A DNA stretch of 64,000 nucleotides from NCBI GenBank assembly GCA_964579825.1, contig CAZOHT010000009.1, forward strand, positions 41,503-105,502, read 5' to 3'. Under the pieces are notes generated by a model. The model saw only the letters and a program-made list of their open reading frames with translations, made no database searches and had not been told where the DNA came from. Within the stretch, counting starts at the first letter, position 1. The number at the start of each line of letters is the position of its first letter. Shown piece by piece: positions 60,764-64,000 of the stretch. A program made the position numbers and the translations under genes. The DNA is from SPCO01 sp964579825 (GTDB lineage Bacteria > Chloroflexota > Limnocylindria > Limnocylindrales > CSP1-4).

Positions 60764-61015
60764 CTAGGCGACCTCGATCGGAACCTCGTAGACCTGCGGC
60801 GTCGGATGTCCGGCCCGCTCGTGGACGCGCATGACGGCCTCCTTGGTCGGACCCGTCGCCAGGCAGAAGACCTTGCCGGCCTCGGGGTCCAGCCAGGCGT
60901 GCTCGTAGTGGACGCCTTCCTCGGCCTCGATGTCGAGGTCGCGCTGGTGCGCCTCGGCGAGTTGCTGCGCGGATACCCCGAAGAATCCATCGTGGACATC
61001 CATGAACCTGGCCAT
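60764..61015 (-). CDS. DUF4242 (SCO4226-like) small protein
   Basis: 83 residues, beginning MARFMDVHDGF and containing HYEHAWLDPEAGKVFCLATGPTKEAV-type order (quoted in part: WLDPEAGKVFCLATG). The early His and later Cys match the DUF4242/SCO4226 ferredoxin-like fold, one member of which binds nickel. ATG 61015 is 6 nt after GGAGGA; ATG 61018 is directly before it. Divergent from the large LuxR-type regulator. Confidence 0.75.
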   Translation of the reverse strand: MARFMDVHDGFFGVSAQQLAEAHQRDLDIEAEEGVHYEHAWLDPEAGKVFCLATGPTKEAVMRVHERAGHPTPQVYEVPIEVA

Positions 61016-61130
61016 CATGCGTCCTCCACTGGTCGCTGGTCCGCCACCTCGACGGTCGGTCGTCACCTTCGGCGGCAGGCGTCACGTCGTCATCGGTCAT
61101 CCGACCGATGGGCACCGAACCACGTCGACC

Positions 61131-61136
61131 TACACT
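61131..61136 (+). promoter_or_regulatory. Leaderless-type -10 hexamer
   Basis: TACACT ends 7 nt before the ATG at 61144, with no ribosome site between. Confidence 0.35.
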
Positions 61137-61143
61137 GGCGCGG

Positions 61144-64000
61144 ATGACCCAGAGTCGGCCGCGCACCTCGCCGATCCTCGTCGGCAGGGACGACCTGCTG
61201 GACCTCGGCGAACGACGCCTTGCCACGGCGGCGGAGAGCCACGGCCACCTGCTGTTGCTCGCGGGTGAAGCGGGCATCGGCAAGACGCGTCTGCTGGATG
61301 CCATCAGCCGCAAGGCGGCCGCGATGGGATCCCAGGTCGCGGGCGGCGACCTGGCGATCCGTGATCTCGAGGCGGCAGGCTCGCTGATCTCGGACATGGC
61401 CCGTTCGATGAGCCGGTCGCCGACCTTCGGCCCCGTGGGCCTCGCCATCACGGCGGTGCTCACGCCGGATCGTGCCGCCGCGACGGATCGGTCGGCGGAC
61501 GACGGGGCCGCTCGCCGCCGGCGCGACCTGGTCCAGGACGTGACGGACATCCTGTGCGAGGTCCCGACCCCGGCCCTGCTGACCTTCGAGAACCTGCAGT
61601 GGGCCGACGACCTGAGTCTCGAGATCGTGGCGTCGCTGGCTCGCCGGCTGCCCGAGCTGCCGATCCTGGCGATCGGCACCTATCGCAGCGATGAGCTGGC
61701 GGCCCGGGTCCCGTTGCGCGAGTGGCGGTCGAGGCTGCTGACCCAGCGCCTGGCGGAGGAAGCCAACCTCGCGCGGCTGTCCCCGGCGGACACGGGCATG
61801 ATCGCGACGCTGCTCCTTGGGAGCGACCTGCCCGCCCCCACGGACGTGGTCGATGCCATCTTCGACCGGACCGATGGCATCCCGCTCCACGTCGAGGAGC
61901 TCCTTGGGTCGATGCGGGAGCGGCCGACGTGGACTGGCGATCTGGTCGACGCGGCGAGTGTCCCGACCACCATCGACGACACCGTACGCGGACGCCTCGA
62001 TCATCGCTCGACGGAGGCGATCGATCTGGCCGAGGCCGGCGCGGTCATCGGTCGTTGCTTCATGGTCGATGTCGCCGCGGGCATCCTTGGATCCGAACCG
62101 GAGCGGCTGTCGCCGGCCCTGCGGGAGCTGGTGGATCACGCGTTCCTCGTCGAGACGAGCATCCCGGGCCTATACGACTTCCGCCACGCACTCATCCGCG
62201 ACGCCATCTACGGAGCGATCCCCGAGCCGATGCGGCGACGGATCCACGCCCGCGTCGCGGAGCTGGGCGAGGGCCTGCCTGGGGCGGGCGATGCCTTCCG
62301 ATCCGAGCATTTCGAACGGGCCGGGCGCGGCGACGATGCCTACGCGTCGGCGGTCGCCGCGGCGCGCGCCGCCGTCCGTTGGTCCGCGCATCGCGAGGCC
62401 GCGGCTCTCTACCGGCGAGCGTTGCGGAACCTGCCGACCGACCTGGCCGCTGCGGATCACGCCGCGCTGCTGCAGGCCTACGCGACCGAGCTCGCGGCAC
62501 TGGACGAGAACGAGGGTTCGGCCCGGGCCTACGCGGCCGCGCGTGACCGGTGGCTGGCCGCCGGTCGCCCGGTCGAGGCGGCGGCCGTCGTCGCGCCCCT
62601 CGTCGCGGTCCGGCATCAGCTCGGTGACGACCTGGACACCCGCGTCCGCACGCTCGAGAGCGCCCTCGCAGAACTGGCTGGATGCCCGTCCGACACCGCC
62701 ACCGAGGCGGCCCGACTGTCGCTCGAGGCCGGGCTCGCCGCGGCCTTCATGCTGGCCCGCCACCTGGACGCCTCGCTCGAGCACGGCCGCGTCGCCCTCG
62801 ACCTGGCGACCCACCTCGGCGACGAGCCGGCGGAACTCCATGCCATGGCCACGGTCGGCTCCGATCTCGTGTTCCTCGGGCAGATGCACGAGGGTTGGGC
62901 CTCGCTCGAGCAAGGGATCCAACGGGCGCTCGCCGCGGGCAGCGAGGCCGAGGCCGCGCGCGGGTACCGGATGCTGGGCTCGTGCGCGTCGGTCCTGGTG
63001 GAATACGACCGCGCGGACGAGTGGCTCCCGGCGGGGATCGCATTCGCGGATCGAGCGGAGCTGTGGAACCACCGGCACTACATGGCCGCCCACCTCGCCC
63101 ATGTCCTGTGGGCGACAGGCCGCTGGACCGAGGCCGACGATCTGGCTGCGCATGCCCTGGCGGACGGGCGGGGTGGTCTCACGACGCGGATCACGGCCCT
63201 CCACGTCCTGGGGTACGTGGCCCTCGGCCGTGGCGATCTCGGGCGGGCAGCCAGCCTGCTCGACGAAGCTCGCCGGGCCGCCGAGTCCATGCGCGAGCTG
63301 CAACGGGTGTCGCCAGCCCTCTGGGGCCAGGCCGAGGTGCGCCTACTGGCCGGCGATCCGGACGGGGCGATCGCGCTCTGCGAGGCCGGCTTGTCTGGCT
63401 CGGCCGCGGTGGACGATGCGGCCTACCTCTTCCCGTTCCTTGTCACCGGGACGAGGGCCCACCTCCTCGCCGGCGATCTCGGCGCGGCGGAGTCATGGGC
63501 CAGGCGGGTGGGCGAGCGACTCCGGACCCGCGACATCCCGGGGACTCGCCCGGCCCTGGCTCACGCCGCCGGGCTCGTCCATCTGGCGGCCGGCAGCACC
63601 GCCCGGGCGCGCGAGGCCCTGACCGATGCGGTGGCCGGCTGGTCCGAGCGCCGCCGCGTGTGGGAAGGGATCGGCGCCATGATCGACCTGTCCGACGTCC
63701 ACCTGCGCGCGCACCGGCCCGCCGATGCGATCGAGGTCGTCGATCGGGCCACCGCGCTGGCCGCGTCCATCGGGGCCGCGCCCCTCGTCGAACGGGCCAG
63801 GGCCGCCGCCGCCTCGGCGCGAGCCAGACACCCGCGGACCGAACGCTGGGAACCGTTGACCAGCCGCGAGTTCGAGGTCGCCCGGCTGGTCGCCACCGGC
63901 CGGACGAACCCGCAGATCGCCGGCGAACTCGGCGTCTCGCCGCGGACGATCGGCGCCCACATGGAGCACATCCTGGCCAAGCTGGGCGTCAGCCGGCGGA
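61144..64000 (+). CDS. LuxR-type regulator with AAA-like ATPase and TPR-like region, 3' end outside window
   Basis: 952 residues are visible and no stop occurs before the window ends. The N-terminal ATPase has ILVGRDDLLDLG and Walker A LLAGEAGIGKTRL (P-loop 41-48), and a Walker B-like segment LLTFENLQWADD. A long helical middle region (about 400-890), rich in Ala and Leu and probably TPR-like, leads to a LuxR helix-turn-helix (LTSREFEVARLVATGRTN, NPQIAGELGVSPRTIGAHM) at the edge of the window. This is the LAL (large ATP-binding LuxR) architecture: ATP-dependent transcription activators responding to small ligands. Few residues are likely missing. Confidence 0.87.
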   Translation, partial: MTQSRPRTSPILVGRDDLLDLGERRLATAAESHGHLLLLAGEAGIGKTRLLDAISRKAAAMGSQVAGGDLAIRDLEAAGSLISDMARSMSRSPTFGPVGLAITAVLTPDRAAATDRSADDGAARRRRDLVQDVTDILCEVPTPALLTFENLQWADDLSLEIVASLARRLPELPILAIGTYRSDELAARVPLREWRSRLLTQRLAEEANLARLSPADTGMIATLLLGSDLPAPTDVVDAIFDRTDGIPLHVEELLGSMRERPTWTGDLVDAASVPTTIDDTVRGRLDHRSTEAIDLAEAGAVIGRCFMVDVAAGILGSEPERLSPALRELVDHAFLVETSIPGLYDFRHALIRDAIYGAIPEPMRRRIHARVAELGEGLPGAGDAFRSEHFERAGRGDDAYASAVAAARAAVRWSAHREAAALYRRALRNLPTDLAAADHAALLQAYATELAALDENEGSARAYAAARDRWLAAGRPVEAAAVVAPLVAVRHQLGDDLDTRVRTLESALAELAGCPSDTATEAARLSLEAGLAAAFMLARHLDASLEHGRVALDLATHLGDEPAELHAMATVGSDLVFLGQMHEGWASLEQGIQRALAAGSEAEAARGYRMLGSCASVLVEYDRADEWLPAGIAFADRAELWNHRHYMAAHLAHVLWATGRWTEADDLAAHALADGRGGLTTRITALHVLGYVALGRGDLGRAASLLDEARRAAESMRELQRVSPALWGQAEVRLLAGDPDGAIALCEAGLSGSAAVDDAAYLFPFLVTGTRAHLLAGDLGAAESWARRVGERLRTRDIPGTRPALAHAAGLVHLAAGSTARAREALTDAVAGWSERRRVWEGIGAMIDLSDVHLRAHRPADAIEVVDRATALAASIGAAPLVERARAAAASARARHPRTERWEPLTSREFEVARLVATGRTNPQIAGELGVSPRTIGAHMEHILAKLGVSRR

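Overview
The window is 64 kb of GC-rich bacterial chromosome, densely packed, with many ATGA/GTGA stop-start overlaps. Gene content (aerobic form I CO dehydrogenase with its maturation genes, DUF1501/DUF1800 pair, class II aldolase, polyamine ABC transporter, tig-clpP-clpX) and codon bias fit a free-living aerobic member of the Chloroflexota, possibly near Limnocylindria. This is an inference; a high-GC actinobacterium is not excluded. No insertion sequence, prophage, CRISPR array or rRNA was seen.

Layout. 1-7.9 kb: molybdenum-hydroxylase maturation run (molybdopterin-binding protein, CoxD-like MoxR ATPase, CoxE-like VWA protein, CoxF/XdhC-like protein, PLP decarboxylase, MocA-methyltransferase fusion, YdeI-like protein). 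7.9-12 kb: DUF1501/DUF1800 secreted pair on the minus strand, a lipoprotein, and an ArsR-SRPBCC regulator with its own palindromic operator. 12-12.8 kb: a palindrome-rich, gene-free control region. 12.8-18.2 kb: coxM-coxS-coxL, an XdhC-YHS fusion and coxG; the AYRCSFR motif of CoxL marks true form I CO dehydrogenase. 18.2-22 kb: ECF sigma factor with membrane partner, metallo-hydrolase, arylamine N-acetyltransferase.

22-28.2 kb (minus): a six-gene operon (ABC ATPase, 64-residue protein, ABC-2 permease, RsgA GTPase, two GNATs) read from a leader at 27.2-27.6 kb that has a promoter, a strong ribosome site, a 27-codon leader ORF, an intrinsic terminator and a competing antiterminator pairing. 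This looks like ribosome-mediated attenuation and is the most striking system in the window.

28.2-46.3 kb: assorted metabolism. It includes a class II aldolase, an APC permease, two choline-kinase-like phosphotransferases, two FAD/GcvT demethylating dehydrogenases, an inositol-phosphatase-like enzyme and a tandem universal stress protein. 46.3-52.1 kb (minus): polyamine importer (PotA-PotD-PotB-PotC order) with a class III aminotransferase, a likely putrescine/GABA uptake and catabolism operon; PotB carries an insert inside its EAA loop. 52.2-57 kb: Mrp ATPase, RNase Z-like hydrolase, CinA-like protein, holin-family membrane protein and partner. 57-60.7 kb: tRNA-Leu(UAG), tig, clpP, clpX. 60.8-64 kb: a DUF4242 protein and a large LuxR-type ATPase regulator cut by the window end.

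Many single genes lack a Shine-Dalgarno sequence and have a TANNNT hexamer 6-7 nt before the start codon, so leaderless transcription looks common here.
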